Positions 1-13,700 of a stretch of DNA of 64,000 nt are shown here, piece by piece. Made by a program: the position numbers and the translations under genes. Numbering within the stretch: position 1 is the stretch's first letter; each line of letters starts with the position of its first letter. The DNA is taken from the NCBI RefSeq assembly GCF_964204645.1, contig NC_134029.1, positions 21,842,450 to 21,906,449 on the forward strand, written 5' to 3'. This DNA comes from Tubulanus polymorphus. Taxonomy: Eukaryota; Nemertea; Palaeonemertea; Tubulaniformes; Tubulanidae. The notes beneath the pieces are model-generated. The model saw only the letters and a program-made list of their open reading frames with translations. It was not told where the DNA came from and did not search any database.

Positions 1-79
1 AGTCATGAGCAAAACAACAGATTATTCTCTTCTGTATCTTGACTTAATTTCTTAAAAATGTTGTTTTATTTGTTTGCAG

Positions 80-1768
80 GGAAATAGCTGAAGTTTACTC
101 GATGCCCAGTCGTAAGGATCTAGTTGCGACATCGGGTTACGTTACCTTTGACAAACAAGTCAGCAAACGATACATCTCGACGTCGTCTGTGCAGGATACC
201 GAGGAGGAGAATGACGAGGTTTTCTCGGTTCGACTGATATCCGCTAAAGGCGGGGCTAGGATCTCTAAGGTTAATTATGCCGGCATACTGAAAAGTGAGT
301 ACTTGATAATAACTTTAAACAATCTTTAAAGAAATTGTTTGAAAATGTAGAATTTTCTTGAAATCTAGTACTGAAAAGTGACAATGCGAATGGATTGTTC
401 GGATTCAATGGTTTGTGTTCGCCGGCTGTATCAACTACGGAAGCGGATACTCTAATGTGTACTGTCGTTAGAACTCGAGGTAACCACGATACGGTGACAG
501 TTACCTGGATGATTACTCTATCGAATCAGATAGATGTCGCTGCTGAGACTGACTTTGTTAATAATACGGGAACTATCACATTTTTACCCGGAGAAAGACA
601 GAAGGTAAGTTTCTTTCTTAATTGATCGATTTTCATGGTTCCTCCTGTACCGGAAAATTGGGAAAAACTTTGAAATTTTGAAATAATTTTCCCAGTTTGG
701 AAATACTTGGGAATTAGAAATTTTCCTTTAATGCAGGAAATATTTGGGAAATTGATTTAAATTTCAGGCATAGCATTTGCCAAGGCTAACTTTCTTCAGC
801 AATTTCTCTTGAAAATCATTTCCATTTAGGAAAACTGAAAAATTAGCCATACTTGGGAAAAACTTGGGAAAAATTGTGATTTGTGTAACTGTAGGAACTA
901 CGGATTATGATAAAATAGTTTTGCGATATAAATCGACATTTGCCTGTACCTTTATGCATATATACATAAATTCTTGATAGCTAGAATTGTCCTCTTTGAT
1001 TTCAGACATTCGACATAAAAGTTTTTAATGATAATATTCCTGAAGTCGTTGAGAAATTCGACGTTGTGTTGAAATCTGCGTTATCGGCTGACCAAAAAAT
1101 CGGTTCTACAAACACCAGTGGTGCGAGCATCGATCCCGCAAAACAGATCACCCAAATTACGATTGCCGAAAATGATTTTCCATATGGATTGCTTCAGTTT
1201 AGTGAGAACACTACGGCCCCGGTACCAGGATCAGTTATTCAGCCTATCGATAAACAACCTCAGGTTCGTTGAATTAAAATTTGATTAAGTTGTCGGTAGT
1301 TGTTGTCAAAATGCTATTTTAGTGATAGATTTGAAGTGACAAGCATATTTCAGACCAGACTAGTAACTACTCTTTTAAGAGTAGTAACTACTCTTTTGAG
1401 AGGTCAAATACTCCCAAAAACATCAAAATACTCCGAATCCGAATGACTTCCAGTTCATTTTCAATTAAACTACTCATTTTGATGTTACAGTGCTCTCAAT
1501 TTGATGGAAACTATAATTAAATATTTCAGGTAGCAGGTCTGATATTTGATTTGTACATGAATAATGTTGTACATATATTGCACATGTTTCTAGAACTGAT
1601 TCTGACTACAGTAATTGAATGTTTCTGTTGTAGATAAGAGTAGCTGAAGAAACTGGTTTTGTAAAACTCATGATCGTTCGGTCGCAAGGTTTACGCAATA
1701 TCGTCACTATTGAATGGAGAACTGTAGACGGCACGGCAAAAAGTTCCGGAAATAATCCTGATTTCAAG
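80..1768 (+). other. ADGRV1: ADGRV1 exons 1-4 of the window (Calx-beta repeats)
   Basis: Exons: 80-294, 369-604, 1006-1263, 1634-1768. They encode the end of one Calx-beta repeat and parts of two more. The signatures are an acidic turn followed by a beta strand (ENDEVFSVRL; NDNIPEVVEKFDVVL) and the inter-repeat SDNANGLFGF or ENDFPYGLLQF. Exon 1 enters in the middle of a codon, so upstream exons exist outside the window. Exon 4 ends within a repeat that is completed 10 kb later by exon 5. Confidence 0.92.
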
Positions 1769-4700
1769 GTTAGTGGTAGATGCTCCAACTCGTACTTGCA
1801 AATGCAAAAGAGTATATATTCTGAATACTAATGGGATACATATGAGTTGCCTTTTGCTTCTATCAAAATTAAAATTTGGTTTGCTACTATTACATGCATG
1901 CCAACAATCACACCAATCATTACCTTTTGATCGATACAAATTGAAATAAAACATATTTTCTATGAAATCTGTATTATACAAGGTATGACGATTGACACTG
2001 GTCTCCTTTACATCGTGTTACAACATTTTGTTTGACGTTCCTTACGTAATCAAAGTATAGTCACAACACTGTATTTTACAATTTCAAACCTTGACACCCA
2101 CGGTCTACGATAAACATTCTGTTCACTCTACATTTTCATATTCGGATTATTAGAGGCAGGTAAGACAATACATAACGCTTGTACGTAGGTAATTTCTAGC
2201 GCTCTAGACAGTTTTAACAGTTCTTTGTGTCCTAGCCTCGAAAAGGAGATTTTTTCTTATTCGGCGACATGAATTTTCTCCCGATTCTCCCCTATGTTTT
2301 AGATGATTGTTTTTTCGTCTTGTCTCAAGATGGCGACACTGCGATGAATAGTCGAAATTTACAGTATTTGACGTACGTCAAATGTTTGTAGTTTAACTCG
2401 TAATCGTATACTTACTCCTTGTAAAAATATTATTTTATGAAATAACACCTTTTCATATTGAATACCGTAGAATAGTTACACAACCATATAAACCTATAAC
2501 TGTCCTTTAGAACTGAAACACAAATATCAGGCTCGGATACAAAATACCCACAGAGAAAAAAGATTATGTTGAATAACTTTTCTTCTAATCGATATGTTTG
2601 GTAATTTGGAGAATGCATTCCGGATTTGCAGCTAGCTTTTAGGAGAGAAGTGTTAGGCTTGTTATTACCGTCCGTAGATAATGCACATTTTCATCAATTC
2701 CAAGTGCTACTTTCTTAAAAGTAAAATTGATTTTGGAGGTTGGCCTAACCGTAATGCAGTTGGGATCAATTTTCCATAATGACGGACTGCTAAATATTGA
2801 ATAACGCATACGTCTTAAGACTAGCTAGTATATAATTTCACATTCTGTGATGTGGTATGGGCATAGTTCAGAGCCTGTTATTTGTGACTTACTCGGTATG
2901 TGTGTTTCTCTGATTACTTTTTTCACAGGGAACTTTTTAGCTTTCTCGCGATCGATCAATACTAGGTTAATTAAAGACCATTCACCGTAGCCGAGAGGGG
3001 CTCTAACGTCGTGTACGCTTTCATCCGCACGCGCGAGCGTCCAAGAGAGAACTTTTAACACACGACGACCGTATATTGATCCATCTGAGATAAGCACACC
3101 TTCAATCAAAACACTTTCATAATTCACGACCCGTCGCGAAGAAACATTTCGTCGTGATTCAATCCTCTTACCGGTCTTGTCATTGCTTATCCGACCATCA
3201 ATTTCTATAATTATTTTCCCACACGTACCGTACCGTAGGACATTATGTTGTACCTGTTTTTTATTAATTTGACTAAGGATGGGATATAGCTCTTATCATT
3301 GTCAATATATCTAATGAATTGGTGACTGTTCTTAACAATGTTTGATTTTCCATTAATTGAAGCATAGAAAAATGTTTCTATAAATCGTAATTCAAGCAAA
3401 GTATATACACAGCGAAATACATTGAGATTACGATAATTCATGCAATAGATTATTATTGATATCTTGAACTCATGCGATGGTTATAATCCTAATAAAAACA
3501 TGAAAATTCTCGACGCGATTAAACTCTATTTTAGGCTTTGCTTTTTTCACATATGAAGTTATACTTCGACGTGCACAGGTCGTTGACCCAATCGAAACGT
3601 TGTTTTTCGCTGAGAAACATGCATTTCATGTTGGCGACGCCGACCGGTTCAAGTTCTTCCTCCCAGTGAGAATAACTCATCTGCTTCAGGTGTAACTGCG
3701 ACGTCCACATCCATTGTTGCGATTGGCTGACGTAGTTACCGCTGCTCCACCAGCCAACTGCATCCTTTATTCCTGAAAATAGTATATTTCAAGCTTAATG
3801 TTGTTGGGGACTTGCTTTACCGAGATTAATCCGATTGGATTGTTCATTTAATCTTGGAGTGATTAGTAATTACTCCAATATTTAACCTTGTGATGGGCTT
3901 TGAAGTGAGACCCGCACACTGTCTGTCAGCAGCCAATAGGACTCAAACCCGCTTGTCAATCGGTACCAGATAGTTGTGAATGCCTTATCCCACTGAGATC
4001 TATAGGAGCTATTTGAATATGTTCTTATCTTACTTATTATTTTATTCAATTTATCACTATTGCATTCAGAATGCAGTTTAACAGTTCTAGGTTTTGCTCA
4101 AACTTTTAAAATAGTGAAAGAAATGAACGTTAAAGTAATTTTGATTCAAACATGTCAGACGGAGTCAAACACGCGGATCTAAGTTTATCAACTTATACTC
4201 TTCGCTTTAAGGAATTTTTAAGTAAACGCCTATCATTAAATCTGAATTTTCAGTTAACGGGCTTAATCTGTAATTGAGAATTAAGAATGGGCTGATATCC
4301 GATTCGACGGAAATGTCGATTTTCAATCCGTTAAAGGGATTTATCCGATATTGAATCAGTTGTCAATCACGCGGCGACGAGATTTCCAGCCTTGACGGGA
4401 TTTATGACGGCCGCGGCGTAAAATCCTCGTTTTTCTCGTATCTAAATCCGACTGGTTCGACGATTACTCGGTGCAAAACGTTCCGCTAGAGATTACTCAC
4501 CGCCGGTCCGTAACGATCGGAACGCTTTGTTCCGACAAACAATTTACGATCAATTCGTACTGCGCGTAGGAGAGAATTTCTCTAAACGTTTATCTCCTTC
4601 GGGAATCTGGGCGTATCGATTGTCGATCAGGTCGCGTTTAACGATGAATTAATTCTCGGGACGGTTGAGATCACGGTGTGAGGAGTCGGAATCAGAAATA

Positions 4701-7700
4701 TTCAATCGATATGATTTAACTTTTCGCAGTAAAACATCAATAACATTCATGTTTTAGATGAGCTCTTTGCTCTTCGATTGTTATGTATTCAATCGGCTAT
4801 GGAAAAAGCCTTCTATTTCGGCCCACCTGAAACGGACCAATTTAGATCGGACCAAATCAATGCTGTGCATTCACACATGACCGTTATCATTGGTCCAGAT
4901 AACACTGTGACCGGTAATTAGAGTTTCTGTTCACACACACAGAAATGGTCCGTTCTAAAATGTTGGGTCTACTTGAAATTGAAAAATGGAACGGACCAAT
5001 TTAGAACTGACTTTTCACTAGGCTGAATACTTGGTCCTTTCTCGATTCAAACAGATTAGATTTAGAATGTTCTAGAAAATGTAGAGTTAACGCGGGGCTT
5101 TAGTGAAAGTGAGTCATTTCATATCCTTGCAACTTCTTTTACGGAAAGTTTCTCAGACACGACGAGATGTCTCTTGAAATTTCTCGTTGGATCTCGCGGC
5201 ATGTTTCCAGCGAGCGATCGATCGCGGATGAATTTCTGCTCGTCGTGTTTTCGCTGAACGATGGTAAAACATTTGATAGATAAAAACCGATCCTTTTGAT
5301 TCGCTTATTCGCTTATCCGATGACAATTTCTTTGACATATAAAACTAGAAGTCGGTATTGGATTTACCGTATAACAGAATTATCTGTTATGCGCTTGATT
5401 TTGTTATATGACTCGAGAGATGTCCCGCGCTAGTCAGGTACTGTCACAATCCATTTTCTTATCCGCGCTGTAGCTGTCGCATATACTTGTAATACGACTT
5501 GTTCAGGCGATTAGGTGCGTGTTACTTCACTATTTATGAAGTGTTGTCGGTCGAGCAAAAAATCTGGTTTCGCAGCTTCGATTGATAGAAGAACAAGTCC
5601 TTCCAGGGATAGCGACGGATCTGATATCGAGGGAAAAAAGTTGATACATCGCTGCTTGCATTGTTCGTAAAAAACCACGATATGAAACATGAAGAAATGG
5701 AGTGGCCACTTACTAGGGGGCTGGTTCTATAGTTGACTTAAATCCAAAAAAGAGGTTTTAAATCCTAAGACTCATCTTAAGTTGTTAGATTGGCTATAGA
5801 ACTAAGATGTATTAGACTGGTCTTAAGTCTAAGCCATGACTGTGCAACCGGACCAAGGAAATCATGGAAAAGTCATGCAATTTTCTCTTCTTTTGAAAAG
5901 TCAGGGGAATTTTGAAAAAGCTGAAAATCTGGGGAAAGTTTTGTTGAGACGGTTTTATCACACGTAAAATCAAACAGTTTCTGTCTATGTTTTATGTATT
6001 TGACTGCGTTAATTGATTGGATTCTTAGTAGATCAATTCAGAAAAAACAAACCACATGCTCGGGAATAAATCACATGTCAATAAATAAGCAAATCGAATC
6101 GAAGAAGTCATCCTAGTTCTGTGCCGTGTTTTCGAATACGTCGTCAGACAAGAAAGTTCAGGCTTGGGCTTTTAACGTAATGATAGCGCCGCGAGCAACA
6201 TCTATAATGTGCAACTGGATATATTTAGAGATAAACGAATATGACGGCGATGATTGGAAACTGAGAGACCGATGACAAGATAACAACCGTGTGTCTCTAG
6301 CTCGGTCACAAAATAATAACTGTGACACAAGCGGCAGTTCGAGTATTCTTCAACGGGGAAAACATGATTCGATGGATAAGATATTTTCCTGCGCTTTAGA
6401 GTCGGCTCGCCGATCCAGGGTCGTATATGCAGCGGGTTCACGCAGTTCAAAAACGGACCGCTAATTACGCACAACTCTTTTGTGAGCGGGATTTTTTACG
6501 GGATATCCACTGTGTTCATGTTGTTTTCCACCATAAAAGTTTGATTGATAGACTTTGATGAATTCCATTTTCGTTTGATAGTTATAGATCTCAGACACAA
6601 GCTAAAGTTCTTGTCTATTCTTAAATGAACCACTCAAAATCCTAAGCCGGGGATGCCCCTGCAGGCAGAATGAACTTGGGAATTGATTGGTTTTGTCTCT
6701 TTCACATTAAAAGATTTACAGTTAGTTGTCAAATTCAGACTGATATTTCAATTTATATCACTTTCCTTTTTCTATCAGCGATATTTTCATTGCGGCCGAA
6801 GGTGACACTTTATTAGTTATATAACTTACCTGATTTTTGTTTTATAAGGAGGCTGATCAGCTGCTGCTCTCTGTCGGTTTCAACGGCGACCAAATTCGCT
6901 TCGACCGCCGAACACAGATCGCGGGCGTGGTGCCACGTCGTGTTGAAATTCGAGAACATGTAACACGACTCCCATCCGGTCAGACTGGTGAACATTTCCG
7001 GACACGGGTCGGTCGTTTCGGCCGGCGTATTACACGCGGGCATGTCGTTCATACTACGCGAACTCGTGTCCGTTTTCAACGTGACGATGTTCTCCGGGTA
7101 ACGGTTCGGTTTGTAGAACGGTTTCGGTTGTTCCGGCGATTCTTTCTCGACGTCTTTCACGAGCGTTTCCATCCGACGGACTCCGCGTAGGACGCGAATC
7201 GACAACGATTCCATCGAACGACGAAGTCTCGCCTCCAACCCGTCGAGCGTCGTCACCGGTCGTCTGCCCCACACCTCGTCGTCAGTCGCCCGCGCCGGCT
7301 TAAAACAGCTTTCTATGCGCATGAGAACTTTGTCGTACGCGCATTTTTCGGCGTTGAATTTTGTAGCGTTTGCCGCTCGGCCGTCGGTGAGCTTTACGAG
7401 CAGCAGTAAAATCCAGGCTAGTGATTTCGCCGTGTGGTCCAACATCGTATATAGTTTTATCCTGGAATGAAAAAGACGACAACTATGAATTGTTTCATTT
7501 AAATGCCATAATCTAAAAGGTCTTGTTGTTAGTACAAAATGTTACTAAATAGATGCAAGTCTAATCTCATTTCAATCCATTTGGGTCATTTAGTGGATTT
7601 AGAGGGTGTCAATAGGGTTCTGGAGACACCACCCCTTAAATTTGAGGTCCCTTAGAAATTCCATTCTCAGAAATTGCGAATTAAGCTTGAACAATGGAAA

Positions 7701-10700
7701 AAAATATCACAATTTTCTTGTGGCAATTAACTGTTTAATCATTCTAGAAGTTCTGAAAAAGCATTGTGTTTGTGAGCAACAAAATCAAGGCAAAGCTTGA
7801 AAACGGCCCTTAATGTCTGTTGTAGAACCCCCCTATCTTTGACCCTTGTCAAATATCTGCTGTGGAACTTTGAATTGAGCCTTGATCTGCCCCTGATGTC
7901 ACCAGTTCATCACTACAAATCATCAATGATCTGAAAGACTTACTCGAGCTTATTATCGATATTGACCGAGTTTCTAAGAGGGCTTCACATACTTCACCTT
8001 TGCTTAATTGGACAAGGAGAAGGTGTATTATATAATGTATATATCGGATTATCAATAATCATTAGTTCAGATATTTCTCTCCAGATGCTGCGGTATCGAC
8101 GACAATACGGCGTCTCGCTGAACCGCGACATCGACGCCGCCCCGACAAACTTGCGCAAACATTCAATTACAATATTTATGACGAGTTTCTGGTGATCTAA
8201 GAAACGATCGGGAATCAATCGGAAATCGGAGACGAATTTTCATACACATCACGTCTGCTACGAAAATAACCCGATTATCGACCACGATCGCGAGAGAATT
8301 CGTTTTTTGATCGCAAGAGAATTCGTTTTTTCATCCACGTATATTTTCAGTTGCGCGCGTGCGAGTTTTGTGCCGTTGATTATTGAAAAGAAGTAATTCA
8401 ATATCTGAATATTTCTCGGCGATTTTTACAGTGGTTTAGAATTTCATCCGCTGCTAAATTTAAGATCGAGATGTCGTGTGACTACGTCGGACTGAATGGA
8501 TGTTTATTTCGTCGCGGTATCTCGATAATTCATGCAGCCTTCCACGATGCTCGGGTATGAAAATTCAAAGAGTGATTTCAACTCTTTTTAAAAAAGCCGG
8601 TGTAAATGATATCGACCTGCGAACGACGAGCGTCGAATGATCGATGCTGAAGTTTTCCGCGGCTGGATATAAACGAACCACTTGTTTTTCTCGTATTGGG
8701 TACAGATTTGCTCGCTTGTTAACGATAATCAGCCCTCATTCAGTCGACGTTCTCTCACAAATATCCGCACAAATCCGGTTTACTATTCATATACAGCTAA
8801 ATCTAATTTTTCGTCGCCGAACGTCGTCGCGTGAGCAACTGTTGCGAATGATTAGACCCCGCTGTCGGGAAAATTAGATTTCCAATATGGCCGAGATGTC
8901 GAAGGGAAATATTTACACAGACGCCAAACGGCATTTTCTAGTTCGTAGAAAATTGTCTCATTGTTACATTCTCTGAAATTAAGCGTAACTCTTTTAAGAA
9001 CTTTCAGCAGCCAGGGGTGGACGCATGGGAGATGAGAGTGGATCGGGTGGTCTAAGAAACTTTACCAACGTTCCTATTCTGATTTCTTATTTCATAGAAT
9101 AGATAATGATGGTTTTAAGCCCGGAAATCACTTTTGCATCCATCTTGTTTTCAAAATTCTGGCTCGACTTGAATCCATAGTAGTCTCTATCTATCTATAG
9201 TATAGCCACCTCTCCTGGATCCGTTACTGACAGCGCTAACTCAAAATCATCATAACCTTTTCAATTCAATGTCAAATGAGTTTCATAAATTTCGCGTATA
9301 GTATAATTTTTGCGGATGTATCCACACACACATGTCGGGATAACGTTCATTTTACTGACGGAAATTGCGAAATTTCCCTCGGGTTTCGACGCGTATTGTA
9401 TCGTTGTCAATTGTATCGGTGGCTGTCTTTTGTAAGTTGATTTGTTTTATTAATGAAATTGACGCGCGCCGACGTTTTAACGGCGTATTTCAAACCGTTG
9501 AAAGAATGAAAGTTTTTCATTTATTTAGAAGCGGCGACTGGAACTGGTGTTGTTATATGTCTGATTGAACTCCTGTGCGCGTTGTTGAAAGATTTATTAG
9601 ATTGTAACAATGATGGCAGTGTGTAATCTGTATGAAAATCGACATTTCAATTCCGCATTCCTTTTATCGTCTCATCCAGAAGATGTTGACTGTAACTGAA
9701 ATTTCGTTTGAAATAGAAACACGTCGACAAAAACTATTTTCAGATCTTTAATTTCAGGATACTGTGTAAGATAGTATACCTTGTAAGATAACTAAGATTA
9801 TCTTATTTTCAAATTTAAGCCATTAGATTTGCATTCCTTAGTAAGTAAACTTAAATCAACTAAATTAACTTATAAGATTAATAAGATTAACATGTTTTTG
9901 GAATGGTAAATCCATTTATTTATGCATGAACTATCTTCATCATGATGCCACGTTTAAGATGAAAATTATGTCAATGCAAAAAGTTATAATCATAGTTCAA
10001 TTTATCTTATATAATTTATTTTAGTATATTCAATAATTTATCTTAGCTCATTCAGATTGAGGGAGAACGGATAAAATTCAGATGTGAATGAAATAAAAGA
10101 GTGGTAAAAAAAGTTACACGAACGATTAAAAGTTACTTACTGTCGTAAGAAATTAGAATTCCATAACAACAATGAGCGGTCGTTGTCCAATATTTGAATG
10201 TTAATTTGAAACTGAAGACCGACAAGTTCGTTCGACGGTTCGCTAGCTGTTTATTGATTGGCTACGACTCGCGTGTTGTCATCGCTGGCGTTCACGTTTA
10301 CGCACACCATGATTTGCTACTTTGCGCGTTATAGTTTCAAGATGGTCGCCTAATGAAATCTTCGTATCGATCGCACAACGACCGACGGTGGTTGCATCTC
10401 GCGCGCGCGCGTATCGCGGAGGGGGAACTGTGCCGGCGCAGTCACGTGTGACGTTCTTACCGCTCCGCGTCGCGCGTTGATCACAATGATTTATTGTATT
10501 ATGTAGAAACCCCCTCTCCTCTCGGGATAAACACCGAACTCTCGCGCGCCGCACCGTGCGATCTAGATTATTGATAATTGATAGTACGGCGTCGAAGAAA
10601 ATGTATCAATCATTTCAGATTGATCCGCTCGATACTAAGATTAGAGCGCGCGACATGAAATTAAAGTTGTCACAGTATCTATAATCACTGTCAATAGAAG

Positions 10701-13700
10701 AGGTTTTAACTGAGGCATTATAATTACTCCTTTTTAGGTCAATTATCGCAATTAGAATATTCAATATGAAATTCTAATCGTCAGCTTTTAAATACTTTTC
10801 TTGCGCGCGTTTAAGCATTAATTAACTTCTGTAATGTTCTAGTGAGTGATCTCGTGAAATATCGCCATCCGTCCCGATGGATATACTTTAGAGACGTGTA
10901 AGCCTTCGTTTAAAACATAAATCAGCGAAGTTCACTGATTTGCGAGATTGATAATTTGGTGTCCTGGGATTTTGAATATCCTTCCTATCAGCCGTTTCAG
11001 TAAAAATTCATCATCAACTTTTAGATTGCGGTCTGGTCGGATCTTGCGTTTGTTTTGCATTATATAATATTTCTTGAAACATAATATTCCTAGAATATAC
11101 GATACCGGTATTCCATGAAAGATAAAAGATGAAATGCTTGATTTTACTACACCGTATTTTTCATCGATCCAGGGTCTAATTTTGGAGAATGTTTCACATC
11201 CCAAACTTTGTTGTCCAAAATGCAATAATAGGTCACTTCCGCACTGAGGGGTCTATCAAACCATGTACTGCAGCTGTTCTGTGGTGACAATTTTTGTCAC
11301 TTGTGAAAGGACCTGAACTTGTCACATCCAAAAAGGAACTTTGATGTCCAAAATACAATCTCCCGCACTGATATTCACCAGTTGTTTGTTATAATGATAT
11401 TTATTTCGCCATGTACATATGCAGTATAAATGATATATAGATTATAAACAATTTACATTCATACGAGGCTGGATGCTTGGAAAGCCAATGGAGGCTGTGT
11501 CCCATTGGGATCCAAGTACCCAGAAAAAAAGATCAAAATTTAATGAAATTAGGTAGAATGAGGGTGAAATGGAAACGCGAAATGGGAGTAATCTGTTTGT
11601 TGACGAAATGAAAAAGGGTGATCAAAAGATTTGATGGACTTGTACAAGTCCCCCTGAATCCACCCCTGTGATGAAATGAAATTTTTTTTAGTAAAACTGA
11701 AGTTTCGTAGCTTAATTCGTTGATTTGCAAATATCTCAACTGATTTAGACCCGAATTGTATGATTACAGAGCGCTGGTAGTCGACTGACTTTCGATCCCA
11801 ACGAACAATACAAATTCATCCAAGTTAAAATCGTCGATGACTCCATACCTGAAGACGATAAATTTTTCGAGGTAAGTATCATGAATTGGTATGAGTTTTG
11901 TCTATTTTTTTGCGCGTTGAAATTCTGCTTTTAAGATTACACCGACTTATATTCACGAAGATTGATTTTTAAATGCTCATTTGCATGTCTTCAGGGTTAC
12001 CGCAAAACGCGCGCGTGTCTTTTTGTCTTTATAAAAGAATGGTTTTATGAAATGATCTTCACCTCGCAGGCAACCGGAAGGTGCCTGGTATCGTCTGTCA
12101 GTACATCGTAAAGAGCTACTTTTCCGTTATCTTTTCCGCCGTTTAAAAATGACATCTAAGCGCGCGGGTCGGTCGTTACATTGTCGTTACATTGTCCGCG
12201 GCCGCTTTGAAGAGTTTTTATTTCGATATAAGCCACATTTCCTGAGTCATTATATCCAATCTCAGTTACAAGGGCTTCTTACGAATTACGACCGTATGTC
12301 GAACATATACTAGCAAATCTAATCTGCCTCAGGTGAACGTTATATATCAGACGAATCATTAAGAACAACAAAATGCAGGAAATTAATAGAGTTCACTTTT
12401 ATTAATTAGTTTCTTATGTATCTCGGTATGTTTTATGATGAGAATCTGTCGCACTAAATTAGATATAACGGAACTCGAAGGTAAAACGAGTATCAACGTC
12501 GAATAAACTGATTTTTTTTTTCACGTGTTTTTATTTTCGTACAGGTCGAACTTCGTAATCCGACGGGTGGAGCAGCCATCGATGTCGGTTCCAAGATTAG
12601 GGTTGTCGTCGAGAATTCGGATAACGCCTATGGAGTATTCCAGTTTGATAACGCTACAACGGCGAATACAATCATCTTCGAACCGCCGCACGGAATTACA
12701 TCCGCTAAATATGCAGTGAGTGCTACGATGATTGATTTACCAAAATCTCATATTGAATTCTACTTTTATCGTTTTCTTTGACGAATACGAAATCATCGAT
12801 CGGCGAAATATTGAAAATGAATTTCAGATAAGACGAACTGAGGGCAGGATCGGCAGTTCGGAGGTCACGTGGTCGCTGTCGTATAGTGGAAATAAAGATT
12901 TTGTTGCCGATCAAGGAATCGTTGGATTCATAGCCGGTCAGGAGATCGCGTACTTCGACGTTACTGCATTGGCTGATAGCATTCCTGAAAAGAAAGAAGT
13001 CTTTACTCTCTCCTTGGCCAATATCACTAAGGTTTGTGCGGGGTTGAATATGATACATTTAGATCGATAATGTCTGTCTGAGGACTATTTTAAGAATGGG
13101 AAATTTTTCACCCCAAGCAGGCGGGCCACTGGCCTGGAAAACCTGGAAAATCATCAGGAATCAGATAAATCTTTTTAAAAAATCTAGGAAAACTCGGGGA
13201 ATTTAGAAATGCTATTGACCACGTGTTTCTTTATCAGTACGTGATTCACTAAAGATTGATAAATTGTGACATTTTAAACCAAGAAATTTTATCTCGATTC
13301 ACTTACCAATTTAATCAGGGAATTTTCTGATGTAATATGGAAAACTCAGGGATTTTTTAACTGGGGGAAAAGCCAACTTTGCCACTTGATACACTGAATG
13401 TGAATGTGTATGATTGTTATTATTAGGGAATACTCGGAGATAATCGTCAGACGTCTGTGTCGATCGCTGCGAACGATGATCCGTACGGAGTTTTCACGAT
13501 TTCATCGACGAGTAAAATAATAAGTACCACCGAGGGAAATAAAGGTAAGATGAACTAAACTGAAAACTGCGTTCACGAACGACGAGGCGATATTTTTTCC
13601 TTTCTGCGTTAGTCGTCGTTCTTCGGAACCTGTCGTCGTGAGATTTCAATCAATACCTGTAAATCGAATGTTTTTAGATGCGATTGTTAATCGTTTTATC

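Larger units (their letters stand above)
1769..11769 (+). other. ADGRV1 intron 4 (10 kb), non-coding apart from the nested lectin
   Basis: This is by far the longest intron of the gene in the window; most others are 80-700 bases. Besides the lectin gene it holds a SINE-like fragment, several decayed repeats, a short tandem duplication and a CpG-rich patch, listed separately. 1769-3530 and 7462-11769 show no convincing coding sequence. Predicted ORFs there are short and lack domains. Confidence 0.75.

Noticed and set aside
6837-7190. Plus-strand 117-residue ORF, arginine-rich
   Set aside because: It is the antisense shadow of the GC-rich first coding exon of the lectin and has no domain or splice support.
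10279-10554. Minus-strand 91-residue ORF in the CpG-rich patch
   Set aside because: It is arginine-rich with no recognisable domain. CpG-rich sequence gives open frames by chance; better read as regulatory or UTR.
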